DNA from: Austropuccinia psidii
Taxonomy: Eukaryota; Basidiomycota; Pucciniomycetes; Pucciniales; Sphaerophragmiaceae
Length of the DNA: 64,000 nucleotides
Reading direction: 5' to 3'
Assembly: GCA_023105745.1 (NCBI GenBank)
Contig: JALGQZ010000001.1
Coordinates: 52,547,162 to 52,611,161, forward strand
Positions 22,642 to 35,029 of this stretch are shown here, piece by piece. The position numbers and the translations under genes are program-made. Position 1 is the stretch's first letter. Each line of letters opens with the position of its first letter. Below the pieces are notes generated by a model that saw only the letters and a program-made list of their open reading frames with translations, made no database searches and was not told the DNA's origin.

Positions 22642-24128
22642 AGGAGCCCAGAACTGGAATCCCAGTTAGAGGAACTCTTGTTGAGGGACTATAAGGACAA
22701 TAAATTTTTCCTCATAGATGGCCTGACCTACAATAGAGAGAAGCACACTAGTGCACTTGCAATAATAGACAGAGACCATATATCTTTGATCCTGCAAGAA
22801 TTCCATGACTTCCTCTATATGGGACACATGAGTGAAGACAGTACCAAAGAGAGAGAAGCAAGCACAGCTTGGTGGCCCAAATGGGAACAAGAGTTTAGTG
22901 AATACATCAACACTTGTGAAAGATGCCAAAAAGCAAATAGAAAACATGGGAAGAAGTATGGGTTACTTCAACATATAGAGGAACCCAAACACCCATGGGA
23001 AACCATCAACATGGACTGGGTTACAGGACTTGTCCTAGGAGGCAAAGAAAACTTCAATGCCTGCTTAATCATAGTTGATAGGTTAAGCAATAGTACGAGG
23101 TGCCTACCATGTCACAAAGAGGACACAGCCATGGATACTGCTCTGTTATTCTGGAACAACATCATATATACCTGTGGAGTCCCTAAGATCATCATCAGTG
23201 ATAGGGACCCAAAGCTCACATCTAAGTTTTGGGCCAACCTCTATGACATGCTGGGTACTAAACTTGCTTTTTCTGCAGCTTACCATCCACAAACAGATGG
23301 ATTAGCTGAAAGGATGATCCAAACAATGGAGGACATCCTTAGATGATTCTGTCCCTATGGCATGGAATATAAGGACCATGAAGGTTACACCCATGACTGG
23401 GTTACCCTTCTACCAGCAGTCCAACTGGCTTATAGCACAAGTAAGCACTCTACCACAAGAAAAACAACTTCACTGGTAGAGAAAGGGGGAGTCCCCTATT
23501 TCCTGTGGATCACCTGAAGAATAATCTTCTGACCATCCACCCCACAGCCAAGGATTTCCATGAAATGTGGAAGAGGGCTTGTGACACAGCTTCCAAATTC
23601 ATAGCTGAGGCAAAATAATATAATAAGCATAGGTGGGACAAATCACACATGGAACCTGACTTTAAAGCAGGGGACCAAGTGTTAGTGTCTACACTAAAAT
23701 TTCATAATCTCAAAGGACCTAAGAAAATGAGAGACTCATTTGTAGGGCCCTTCACTATCATTAAATTAATAGGGAAAAAAAAAGTGGAAGTCAGACTCAT
23801 AGAAGAATTTTCTAGGAAACACCCAGTATTCCCAGTGAGTCTGGTTAATCCATAATTCCAGATGGAGGAGGATAAATTCCCCTCCAGGGAGAAGAACCCC
23901 ACCCCACCAGAAATAGTGGAAGTGGAGGACTCCCCTGGACCAGTGAAGAAAGTAATAAAGGCAAGGAAGATTAGACTTAATGGTAAGGATCAGAGACAGT
24001 ACTTAGTCAGATTCAAGAACCAGACAGCTGATAAAGACAAGTGGGTGGCAGAAGATGCCATACCAGATGGGAACCTTCATCCAAGGAGATTCAGAGCCTC
24101 TAGGAGGAATGAACAGTCTCATCAATGA
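22642..24128 (+). pseudogene. Element A integrase and chromo-like tail, broken
   Basis: Continues the pol of element A after element B. Seen: the linker resumes in phase at the target duplication. The zinc domain is present, with its first His region degraded ([10 protein letters not shown]), then CERC. The DDE core has NMDWVT (about 23010), ISDRDPKL (about 23195) and GLAERMIQ (about 23305). A TGA at 23344 and frameshifts between 23345 and 23640 disrupt the integrase C-terminal part. The GPY/F-like region (MEPDFKAGDQVLVST, DSFVGPFTI) lies at 23649-23855. The chromo-like tail (QYLVRFKNQTADKDKWV) lies at 23862-24128. The order matches element C throughout. Confidence 0.88.
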
Positions 24129-24152
24129 TGATCCTTTTTTTGAGGGAGGGTA

Positions 24153-24881
24153 TGTCAGCCTGTGACTCAAAACCAGAGCACAAGCATGACAGCCAAATAC
24201 CATAAATCAATGGTATAGCCAATATACCACCAAAACATGGAGCTGAGCCAAATAAGCTCAAAAGGTATCAAAATAAAGAGGGAACTCACCCCTTTCCAGA
24301 TGTACAAGGCCCATCATCATAGGACAAAGAATAGCAAAGTTATTCCTGCTCAAAGTTGTTGCTGAGCATAAACCTTAATTTTTACTTCTCATCTAAAATA
24401 CAGAGTAAGAGCCTTAACCCAATAAAATTGGTATTCAAAATGAAGCTCCAATTCAGGGCTATCCAATGGTACCAGCTAAGCTGAGCTAGAACCAGTATTA
24501 CAGAGGTTATGGCCAAATTCAGGCCAAATAAGGGTGAATAAAATATTCACCTCCCATCTAACTTCTACAGTTTTAGTGTGAGATGCCTGATATGGGGTCT
24601 TTTTGGAAGGAGAACAATGAGGGCTATCTGATGATTCCATTCATTTCCCCATGTCTCATCTAGAACAAAAGCTATAAGGCAAACAAGCCCAATACAGCTT
24701 TTTGCCTAAAACACGCATATGTACAAACTTTTTGTACATGGCATAACTTTGCCATATTTAATGATAACCATAGCAAATGAGGTACTATTATGTAAAGCAC
24801 ATACAGGGCTACACACTGAACCAGTTTTGAGGTTGACATCTCAAAAAATGACAAAGTTATGGCTGTTTTAAGGTTAAAATC
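24153..24881 (+). repeat. Element A 3' LTR, first part
   Basis: Starts tgtcagcctg right after a purine tract (gagggagggta, 24142-24152). A solo LTR interrupts it after 24881. The 5' LTR is outside the window, so the true end is not provable here. Confidence 0.7.
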
Positions 24882-26802
24882 TGTGAGCCTTGAGGTATAT
24901 TTTACATACCCAAATAGGCCACAATCATCTTAAAAATAAATTTTGAATTATGCATAACTCATAAGTCATGCATATATCCAAAATTAATCATTTTTGATTT
25001 CAGAAAAGATGAATAACTTTTTATTGAGTAAGTAAATCCATGGATTTAAGGCCAGATTTGGATTCCACACATAAATTCACTCAGGGTAGCTCCATAGAGT
25101 GAATAAGCTCAAACTAACTGTTTGAGGTTGTAATATGGAAAATACTTCAATACCACATCATCAATACCACATAAAAGATCCATGAAAATTTTTGTTTTTC
25201 TTAATTTCACGCCAAAATAATGGGAATGTGAGAAATACCATGTTACATATACACTAATAATAGTGTTATGCATGTTTCGAGCACTTAATATCATGTTATT
25301 CTTACATGGACTTTTGGTACACCCATAGTGGATGTCTCACTTAAAGCTCAATTTTCTATTTTGATGTGAAAAATAAGCAAGGTGGACAAAAGACATCAAA
25401 GAGAGCCAGGGTACCCAACTTCTGAGGCCTCAGAGGCATGGCCAGCTCCAAAGCTTGGATCCATGGCTGATCTTGGCCTAATTGGTAAACTAAAACCTTT
25501 TGGGAACTTGGTTACCATGTTACAACTACAGTAAATCTTAAGATAATAGCAAATAACCTGCTATTTTGACGTGCCAAGGAGGTAAAAAGCTACTTAGACT
25601 CCTGTAACCATGTCAATTCTTAATGATTCTTCATGGATAAACCCCAAAAGAGTGATTAAAACTCTTTTTGGACTTGTATCCATTATATTACCTCATAGCA
25701 ACCAGTTAAACACTGATATTTGCAATTCTACGTAGAAATGAGGTAAAAACTTCAAAAATTCATTAAAAATACAATTCTTAATTAACCTTTCTGAAACTTT
25801 CAGGACCAATTGAGAACTGTATTATCTATGGTACAACCAGAAAGAATTACAGTTTTACTAGTAAAATTAAAGGTTTTACTTACAGTCCATTTTGACTATT
25901 CTATGTGAAACACTGAATCTTCAAAAATTCACAGTAATTACAACCTGTGATTAAATTGCCAATAAAAGTGATAACTTTGAGAAATCAATAATTATTTTGG
26001 AATAAAGGAATATTTACAGATTTTACTCCTTTTATTTTTAACCATATTGGGGTTGGTAGTCATGTAAAAGCATCAATTAAGTAGTTATGATAATCTTACG
26101 TGACAACATATGATGCAATCAATAATCCAAAAGAGTTCATTGTTTTCTCACTCACTGGTTTTTCAGTTTTCTCCATGGCATGCCTCTGTGAGCTGTTGTT
26201 GACTTAAAAGAGGCCTCCTCTTGCTGTTTTTTCCACATCATCAACTTATTATCATTTATAACATTGTTACCAACAAGTAAGTATTAGTTAAAAGCTATTC
26301 TTAAGTGCTTTAATTCTTTCAGAAGCAATCAGAAAGATGTGAAATCATAGAATACAACTATAAATTTCTGTAAGACTCTTATAAATTCATTTTGATCCTT
26401 TAAATCCAAAATTCTACGTCAAATCTCTCTATCTTATCTTTCAATAAGTTCTTTGGAATATTAGTGAGTGATTTATCTTTAATTCTTAAAGTTTTTCTCT
26501 AAAATTAGTTTTCTTCAAGAATTACCATTATAATTATTCTTGCAAAAGATAATTATATTAAAATAATTTTATTATCTTAATAAAAAGAAGTTTTGTTATT
26601 AAAATCTTATTGTAATTGATTCTTGTAGACAATTACTTGCTCACTGTTAAAATCACTAGTAGTGTTTAACACATGAAAGAAATAATTCTTTAATTATTTC
26701 TTTGTGATTATAATAACACTTTGTTATTATATTTCATAAGAACAGTCATAGTACTGTTGATTAATAGTAATATTATAATCAGTTTCATAGACACATCTTA
26801 CA
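24882..26802 (+). repeat. Solo LTR of the element C family
   Basis: About 1.92 kb. It starts tgtgagcc and ends atcttaca, and is the reverse complement in orientation of the LTRs of C and D. It is flanked by the 5-bp duplication aaatc (24877-24881 and 26803-26807), with no internal region. It therefore arose by LTR-LTR recombination after insertion. Confidence 0.93.
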
Positions 26803-27300
26803 AAATCCCACAGTGTGGCCAATACAGCCTTACTATGGGATAATATCCCATAGCTAGGATTATGAGGTATTAAACTGACAAAGAAGCTTGTTTTTACTTC
26901 AATACTCGGGTCCCATACAGGTTCTGTACAGCATTCTACACATCATACACGTCAGAATCAGGCTGTGTGGTCCCCAGATGAGAATTTTCACCCTGTATTG
27001 GTGAAAACTGCCCAGATGTGGTTTCAAAACCACATCTGAGCCTTATACAGGCTATACAGGCCTTTTTCAAACCACGAGCCTGTCCTTGAGAGTAAAAAAT
27101 CTTCACTTCCTCTACATGAAAAGGTCTAGCAGCCTTTCCACCCCATTTCAGGATAAAAAGAAGCCTTTTCACTGCCAGAAAAGGAATCCCCCTCCTGCTC
27201 TTGAATTCCTGTGTAGTACAACTGTAAAAAACAGCTATACTATTGGAAATAGTCAGGTTATACTTTAAATTTAAGTATTGTGGCTCTTATTATAGTAATC
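26803..27300 (+). repeat. Element A 3' LTR, second part (end uncertain)
   Basis: Resumes after the solo LTR. It contains the 17-base motif tacaggttctgtacagc (26916-26932), which is also in the LTR of element B (3502-3518). No clear LTR end or target duplication could be found. No gene is seen. Confidence 0.45.
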
Positions 27301-28616
27301 CAACTGGTAAGACTGCACCCAGGGCTTTCAGAAGCACTCACCACCACTATATCATTATTGTAAAGCCCTTATTATCTTATTTTAAACCCTTATTACAATC
27401 AGAAAATCTTTTTATTACCATTTTTACTGTTTCACAGTCATGGTTAAAGCCTTTAAATACAATTTTACACCTATATCATAGACTCAGCCTGACAGATATT
27501 ATAATCTCAGTCTTTTAAAACCCAATCCTAAAGATTTAAGGAATTTTTGAACATTATTATATATTTGAATAAATTAACTGACAATATAAATAATATTACC
27601 ACAAATCATAATTTATTAGTATTAATCATTAGGGGATTTTAATTTAGGCTTTAATTCAATATTAAAATATTAGCAGTAGCTTATTCATGAAAAAAATTGA
27701 TGAAGAAAAAAATTATTAGATTCATTTTCAACAATATGGTTCATTTTTGATTATATAATTAACCACTTATCTAAAAAATATATTATTGAAAATTAACAAT
27801 GAAGAAAAAATTTTAAGCATTTGCCAAAAAAAAAAAAATTCAAACAATTAAAAAAATTAATTCAAAGATTTCATTAATTTAATTATAACTAACTAAGGAA
27901 GTTTTCAAAATAAATTTTAAATTGATAAAAATGAATTTAATTCATGGAATTATTCCTTTTTTTAATTCATATAAAAAATATTATTACATCACCATTATCA
28001 CCAAAAGGGTATTGCTTTTTATTTAAAGAATTTATTTATATAATTTCTTTTTCAAAACAGCAAGGAACTATGAAAAAAATCTTGAAAAACTCTTTTTTTT
28101 TATGAAACATCAAAAAATCCAGCTGAAATTTAATAAAATTGATCAATCAATAATTTTGGCGGTAATTTTATATTTAATAAGGAATAGTTCAATATTTTTC
28201 AGGGTTTTTTGTTGAATTTATAACCTTAACTAGTTAAAGAAATAAAATGTGATTAAAATAGCCAAACTTAACAATATTTATCTCATTGTAAAATAAAAGA
28301 TAAAAAGAAAATTTAGGTTTTTTCCTTTAATTAATTATCTTTTTCTTTGGATTTAGAAAACCATTCTTCAAATTCCCTCAAAATATAATATTTTAAGAAA
28401 ATTCCTGATATCTAAGTCAAATTAATCCTATGTTAAGCTAAATATCATTAATTATTAAAACTTTTCAAATTCAAAGTATTGACCCTCTCATTAATTTATA
28501 AATTCTGATATATGTTAAAAAAATTTATTAATTTTTTTTGTTCAATTTAGTTCATTATCTTATTCAAGTTCAAGCCTTTGAGAATAATTTTTTTTAAAAA
28601 AAATTGATAATATAGC
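27301..28616. other. AT-rich non-coding DNA
   Basis: Very AT-rich with homopolymer runs. No supported gene or repeat boundary is seen. Confidence 0.6.
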
Positions 28617-29741
28617 TGTAAGGTGTGAATATAAAGCTTTGATTAAAAAATCAAGTAATTTTCATTTCCTAAAAGTTTTTATAAGTTAAAATTATGTAAA
28701 AATATTAATTCAAACAAAAAAATTGTTTCTTTTAGCTTTTTTTGACATAAGAAAAAGAATATTATAAACATTTATTGTTTTTTTACCAACAATAAAAATT
28801 TATCCAAAAATACTTTAAAAGAGATATTTATGGCTACAAACAAAATTCAATTAAAACCAATTTCAATTTAGATTAATTGATCAAAGAGCTTCAGGCAATT
28901 AATATAAGAATAGATTCTCTTAAAATAAATATTAAAGAGAAAAACCACTTAAAAGTGACCAAAGTGACAAATTTTACAGTGATTAAAGATGCTTCAATTA
29001 ACGTTTGGGGTTATTAGAGGGTAAAATAATTATAATTATTTTTTCACATGGTTAAAAATACTTTCTTTATTAATTTAAAAGCTTTTAAAATAATTTTAAA
29101 AAAAATAGATCCTAAAATAAAGAGAAAACATGGAGAAAAGAAGAAATTCTTTCATAGAAACTCATTTTCTTCCTTCAAAAGTAAAATTTACTCTGATAAT
29201 TTTTAGAAAAACACTGATAACAGAAAATACACATATGGCATCATTGAACCCTTATTTGGAACAAACAAAGGCTTATATTACCCATTTTAGTCCCTTAAAC
29301 CAGCTATTTCTATAGTAATAGTTTGTTTTAATCCTCCAAAACATATCATAATTTGTGTAAGAGACTTTTAAAGAATTTAATGCTGCTTTTATGAGTTTTT
29401 TTTAACTTTGGAGTATTTTTATCCTTTTAAAAACAGTGAAAATTTCTCTGGTTGGTATCAAAACCTCATAATCAATTAATTCACAGACGCTGTTATTAAA
29501 TTTCAGACTACAAATCATGAACTTTTTAATATTTTAATTTATTGGAAAAAAATAATAATAATTTTTATGAACTTTTTTTCAAAAAAAAAAAAAAAGATAT
29601 TTTATTTTTAATATTCTTTTGAAAAAATTTTGTTCAAGTTTAATATTTATATAATTTTATTATAAATTTTATTTTCAATTATAAATTATTTCAATTTTTT
29701 TCTGGTATTTTAGGTATACAAAATTACCTCTAAGGCTCACA
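28617..29741 (-). repeat. Ancient, AT-shifted solo LTR related to the C family
   Basis: Starts tgtaaggtgtgaatata and ends ctctaaggctcaca, the same terminal layout as the C-family LTRs (tgtaagatgtgactatg ... ctcaaggctcaca on the plus strand). The flanks are atagc (28612-28616) and ataac (29742-29746), a 5-bp duplication with one G/A difference. The interior is shortened and extremely AT-rich. Confidence 0.6.
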
Positions 29742-32700
29742 ATAACAAAGCTCACCACCCAATTAAAAAAGTGTTTCATCATCTCTTTAGTTCTGATTTC
29801 ATTTTTAATTTCCCTCAATGATGAAAACCTCAATTCTAATATACCAATTTAATATTCTTATCATACTTGGTATCTTTCCAGAAAAAGGTTTGATTCTCTT
29901 TCCTAACCATTTTGTGCCAATATTCCTTTTTGATCAAGAACAATATAAGTAAATCTTCAATATTCTTAACTGGGAATTAAGTATTGATATTTTGAATAAT
30001 ATTTTTTTTGGATGTTTAAAAATATTCATTTTCAATTAGAAATCTGAATCATTAAAATACCCAGTTTATCTCACATTAATGGAAATCAAATTCTTGTTTA
30101 TATTAAGAATAATATTAATGGAAATTTATCATCCATTTATAAATTAATAAACAAAATAATTAATAAATAAATAATCTTCTTTTATAAATTAAAATTTTCA
30201 TAATATTTATTTTTTTTTTAAAAAAAAAAAGTCTTCCTCACCATCACTTTTAGTCCTTTGTGATAATGATTTTAATTTTCCGTAAATAAATCCAACATAA
30301 ACAGAAAATAATTTTTGTTTCATATCCCTTTAAAGTTCAATTTACTTATTTAATTATATAATAAAATTAATTTTCTATTCTTTTTTAATAAGAACATGAT
30401 ATAATTTGATAAATTAATAAAACAACAAAACCTTGGCTTACCCAAAACATCAGTTGATTTTGCTCCAAGGCTGAAAAATAGAAAACTTATCCAGATATTT
30501 ATAAGCTAAAATCTTATTGAATTGATGGGAAATATTATTTAAAGGGGGATGAACTGTGGGAAATTGGATTTTTTTCAATAAAAAGAAATAATCTTTTAAG
30601 TTAAAAATTAGTGGTCTGGAATAATTTTTTTTGAATTTTTCCTTGAATAAGCTTTTAAAGTTATTAAAATTATTAATTTATGGTTCTTGATTAAATTATT
30701 TTAACTTCATAAAGTTAATTTCACACATTTAAAGTAAAAAAATGATTTTTTAATCAAATTCAAAATTTAAATTTTCCTCTAAGTCTTATATTTTATATAA
30801 TTTAATTAAATCATAAATGAAATTTTTACTGATAAATCTTTTTTTTGTCATTATTTAATTATTATTTTTTCTGTTTTTTTTTTTTTTGATTTTAATTTGA
30901 AAGTTAAATTTAAATTTTTGAATTTTCAAAATGAAAAAATCTTATAATTTTCAATACAAAAAAAAATTAACAGCTATTTATACTTGAAAATTTCAAAAAT
31001 TTCAAAAAAATTAAATGTTTTATTTTTTCAGATAAAAAAAAAATATGATGATTCAATTATTTAAAATTTTTATAGTTTTTAATTACCTCAGAAAATTTCC
31101 ATCATTATTAAATTAATTTTTTAATTTTTTTTTAAAGCAAAAAATCATTATTCCTTTATTTTTTTTATTTTTTTTTTTATTTCAAAAAAAAAAAAAAATT
31201 TGAACATTTTTTAAAACTATCAAATATTATTTTTTTAAATTTTTTTTTTTTAAAAAAAACAAAAAAAAACTTACAGATTATTTAAAATTATTATTGAAAA
31301 ATATTATATAAAAATTAATTTAATAAAATTTCATTAATAAGCATAAAAAATGGGTTATTTAAGTAAGTTAAAAAATTGAAAAAAAAAATGTTTTTTTTTT
31401 AATCGATTTTATTATATAGGTAAATTTAATTCCTTTCATAATTGGTGTTTTTTGTTTTCTGAAATAATTAAAATGAATAATCCTCTGAAAAAGGTATCTT
31501 TAAATATGAGTCACCTGAACCCAAGTGTTTCATAACACATTCAGGCTTGATTTTATGATATTATCTTACAAATAATTCAGAAATTTTGGGTCTTTAGGAA
31601 GGAAATTTGAAAATTCTTCATTGGTGTGAAGAAATATGAAATCTGAAATACCTATTTTAAATATCATTAATTTAAATCAGGTATGGGATACAAATATAAT
31701 TGAAATTAAGATCAAAATAATTTTAATTAATTTTTTTTTTCTTTCAAAAAAAAACAAACCCATTCAATTCAAAAGGTCACTTAACTGACCAAAGAAAAAC
31801 AGAAAATTTATTCATCTTTTATTCCTCACAAAAAAAAAGGAAAGGAAATTTTAATACATAAAAAAATTTTAAAAATTAAATTTTTATTTAATTAAATTTA
31901 ACATATTTTAATTTATAACATTTTTTTTCCAATTTTTCATTTTGATTTGAAATTTTATAAAAATATGAAGTAATATTTTATATTTTAATTTAAATTAAAG
32001 TTGAAATTAAGATTTTATAATTTTTTTTTTTTTGAATAAAATAATTTAATTTCAATTCTAATTCAATTTTAAGTCAAAATTCTCCAGTTTTAGAATTAAA
32101 AAAATATTGAAATTAAGTTAAATTTAGCATAAAGTTCCTTAAAATGGTCAATTAAGGTTAAATTAATGTGCTCATATACAGGATTAAACTTAAGATGAGC
32201 CAAGTAATTTTTCAATAACTTATCAAAAACCATTGATAATAATTCAAATGCATCAAAAATATACAAAAACACTCAATATTTGTCAAAAATAATTTTTTTT
32301 CTTTGCCACTCTTTCATTAGAAATCAACATGATTCTATTTTAAAATGAGAGAGTTTCTATCTGACAATTAATATTTGTCTTGATTGGTGGTGAAAGACAT
32401 TTATTAGTTAAGTAATTTGACAATAACTAAGGATATTTCATTTAGTTTCAGATGAGAAAGCATGAAGTTAGTTTAGTAAAGGTTTAAAAAAATTACATAA
32501 AATTAGATTGAGTTCTTATCAAATCTGCAGTTTTTTATCTAATTTGTGCTGTCAAATTATACAAAAAAAATAATTAATTTAGCTTAAAAATAATGTGAAT
32601 TTGAAGCCTAATATTCTTTTGGAATTTGAAGAAAATATTTTCAAACTAAGTTCTAAATACTGATTATTGAATTGATTTATCAATATTCAAGATAATAATT

Positions 32701-32940
32701 TAGCTATTATAATCATTGTTATAATGATAATAGAATTTAATTTAAACATAAGAAATGATGATATTAACATTATTTTGATGTATTAATAATATAAATTTCA
32801 AAAATAATCATTTCATAGTATCATAATTTTAATTGATTGATTTATTTATCTTATTAAATAATAAGAATATTTTCTTCTTAAAATAAAAAATAAATAAATA
32901 AAATTCTTGAAATGTTTTTATTTATTAAAAAAAACAAATA
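29742..32940. other. AT-rich desert
   Basis: About 3.2 kb of A- and T-run-rich sequence without a supported gene. It is probably unrecognisable old repeat DNA. Confidence 0.6.
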
Positions 32941-33107
32941 TTTATTTAGGGTGTTGGTAAAAACACGTAAGGGGTTCCCTGGGCCCATTTTGAATTAAAA
33001 ATGAAACACAATTGGGCCTGTATTGGGCCAAAACATGCCCAAAAGAGGTTTTTTCCCCACAAAACCTCTTTAACTCCAAATTGTTTCAGATTTTTTTGCC
33101 CACAAGG

Positions 33108-34275
33108 GTCAAGAGGATGATCAATATTATGAATACCCTCTAGAATGCAAGAATATCCGTGGAAGACCCCAAGAAGCCAAGAATAAAAAAAAATCAAAAC
33201 AAAAGAGAACCTTCAAGATTTGGAATTATTGAAAGTCAATCCAAGAGAAGAGGAAGACCCCTCTCCAAAGTGACCAGTACAACAATGTCAAGATCCCAGT
33301 AATATGTCCCCTCTCCAATTATGGAAATAGACTCATCTGAGAACTCATTATCTAAATCCATCAGTTCATCAGATTCACTACCCTCAGAAACTGAATCAAA
33401 TAAATCAGAAGTAACCCTTAGAATGTCCGGAAGATTGTAAATTGGAAGCAAAACCTCACAAAGAAAATCACACAAGCCTTCCACCAGTTTGAATATCTAT
33501 GATGCAATTGACTTGACCTGTGAGCATTGTCAAAGCAATTATCACACAAGTGATGAATGCTCCAAGCTGTTTGTGAGTTTCTGATTCTTTTTAATGTAAT
33601 TTTCTGTTGTTTATTTTGATATTTATTCATTTTTTGAACTTGTTTTATCAGATAACTGGCTCAGAAGACTTTCCCAAGTTTATATTGAAATACACCTTCA
33701 AGGCCATCAATGTCCAGGGTGATGGAAACTGTGGCTACAGAACAGTATCCCACTTCATTTACAAGACTCAAGATCAATGGGCTGATGTCAGAGGTGACTT
33801 GGCTGAAGAAATTAACCAAAATCAAGACCTTTATTAAGCCATGAACACCTTAATTCCCTCAGTATTCTCTTATTTGGAAAGAATTGAATGGTATGAAGAT
33901 GTTGGCCAGGCTCCAAAAAGCAAGTGGATGTCCATGCCTGACATGGGGGATCCAATTGCAAATAAGTATAAAAGACCAGTTTTCTTTTATTCCACAGCCC
34001 AATCTTTTTCTTTTTTCCCTTATTTCTTTCCTCCAAATGATAATCCCCCCATTTTCATCTGCTTCTTGAATAGTTGTGCTAATTTTGTTTCTTTGGAAAT
34101 CATCATTTCTAAAGTTTATCCAGTCCCCCCCATTACTGTGAACTGGGAGATTCATGCCCAAACACAATCCCTGGGGTGGGCTGATAAATTTAAGAAACAC
34201 AGAATGTTGTATTTGTCCAATCTTCCTCCCCCCTCTCAGAAAAAACCCACTATTTTGGAAGTTTATTCTGATTGA
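33108..34275 (+). pseudogene. OTU-like cysteine protease gene of the MULE derivative
   Basis: Seen: a basic region with an AT-hook-like GRP segment (SKRRGRPL), an acidic Ser-rich stretch, then a C-X2-C segment (TCEHC). An intron (33573-33651, gtgagt ... cag) follows. After it come ITGSEDFPKF and the OTU catalytic motif VQGDGNCGYRTVSHF (about 33712-33756). The C-terminal part (MGDPIANKYKRPVFF, VYPVPPITVNW) fits the OTU fold. Where the family usually has Asn-His-Phe near the C-terminus, this copy reads ANFV, so the catalytic His seems lost. Stops (TAA near 33300 and 33837-33839) break the frame. Family knowledge: OTU enzymes remove ubiquitin-type modifiers. Confidence 0.75.
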
Positions 34276-34394
34276 ATGATTTTTGTATATACAATTTATG
34301 CCAATTATCCCCCTCCTCATTCATATTTATTGCTTAAATACCACCTCAGTCTCTTTTTTTATCAAATATGTGGAGCTTTTGTACTTGAAAATGG

Positions 34395-34770
34395 TCATAT
34401 TACACACAAGAAAGAAAACAGTTGAAAAAAAACACTCATTGCGCCTTCACTTGTTGTCCCACCAAAAAATTTTTCCCAATTCATGAGCTTCTGGTTCTTT
34501 ATTGTCCAGATTGAACCCTTCAATTTTAAAAAGAATGAAGGAAATTCATAAGTGGGCAGTTATTAAATTCACTTTTTAAAAATAGGCATATTACAATGAC
34601 AGGAAAAAACATTTGAAAAAAAAACCCTTTTTGCGCCTTCACTTGTCCCACCCAAAAAAATCTCCAAAATTATGGGATTCTGGTGCTTTATTCTTCAAAT
34701 TGAACCCTTCATTTTAAAAAAAAATTAAGGAAATTCATAAGTGGGAAGATTTTAAATGAATTTTTGAAAA
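34395..34770 (+). repeat. Two tandem copies of a roughly 190-bp unit
   Basis: Two units each contain gcgccttcacttgt, a tttattgtc/tttattctt segment, ttgaaccctt and ggaaattcataagtggg. They lie in the 3' part of the MULE derivative. Confidence 0.65.
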
Positions 34771-35029
34771 AAATTTGCCATTTTGGCATATTGGCCAAAT
34801 TGGTGAAATTTGGCAAAAAAAAAATTGAAAAAATTTGTGCTTATTGACATGCCAAGTTGGGAAAAATATGGCAAAAAAAGATTAAAAAAATCCTCAAAAC
34901 TGAGCCTGAGGAATTGTTTTTGAAAAATAAGGTCACTTACATGTTTTTACCATAAATTGGTAAAAACACGTAAGTTTTTAGTAAAAACATGTAAGGGCTT
35001 ACATGTGTTTACCAACAACCCTTTATTTA

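Larger units (their letters stand above)
32949..35021 (+). mobile_element. MULE deletion derivative carrying an OTU gene
   Basis: Terminal inverted repeats: the left end is gggtgttggtaaaaacacgt, and the right end read in reverse is gggttgttggtaaacacatg. Target duplication tttattta at 32941-32948 and 35022-35029 (8 bp; MULEs usually duplicate 8-10). The left 150 bp match the start of the fuller copy at 58801. The sequence then jumps at about 33097-33107 to what corresponds to position 61153 of that copy. The transposase is thus missing while the OTU gene and right end remain. The target duplication is AT-simple, so its exact length is uncertain. Confidence 0.85.

Noticed and set aside
24153..27520. 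Exact right end of element A's 3' LTR
   Set aside because: Several ...aca positions are possible and the 5' LTR is outside the window, so no boundary could be defended.
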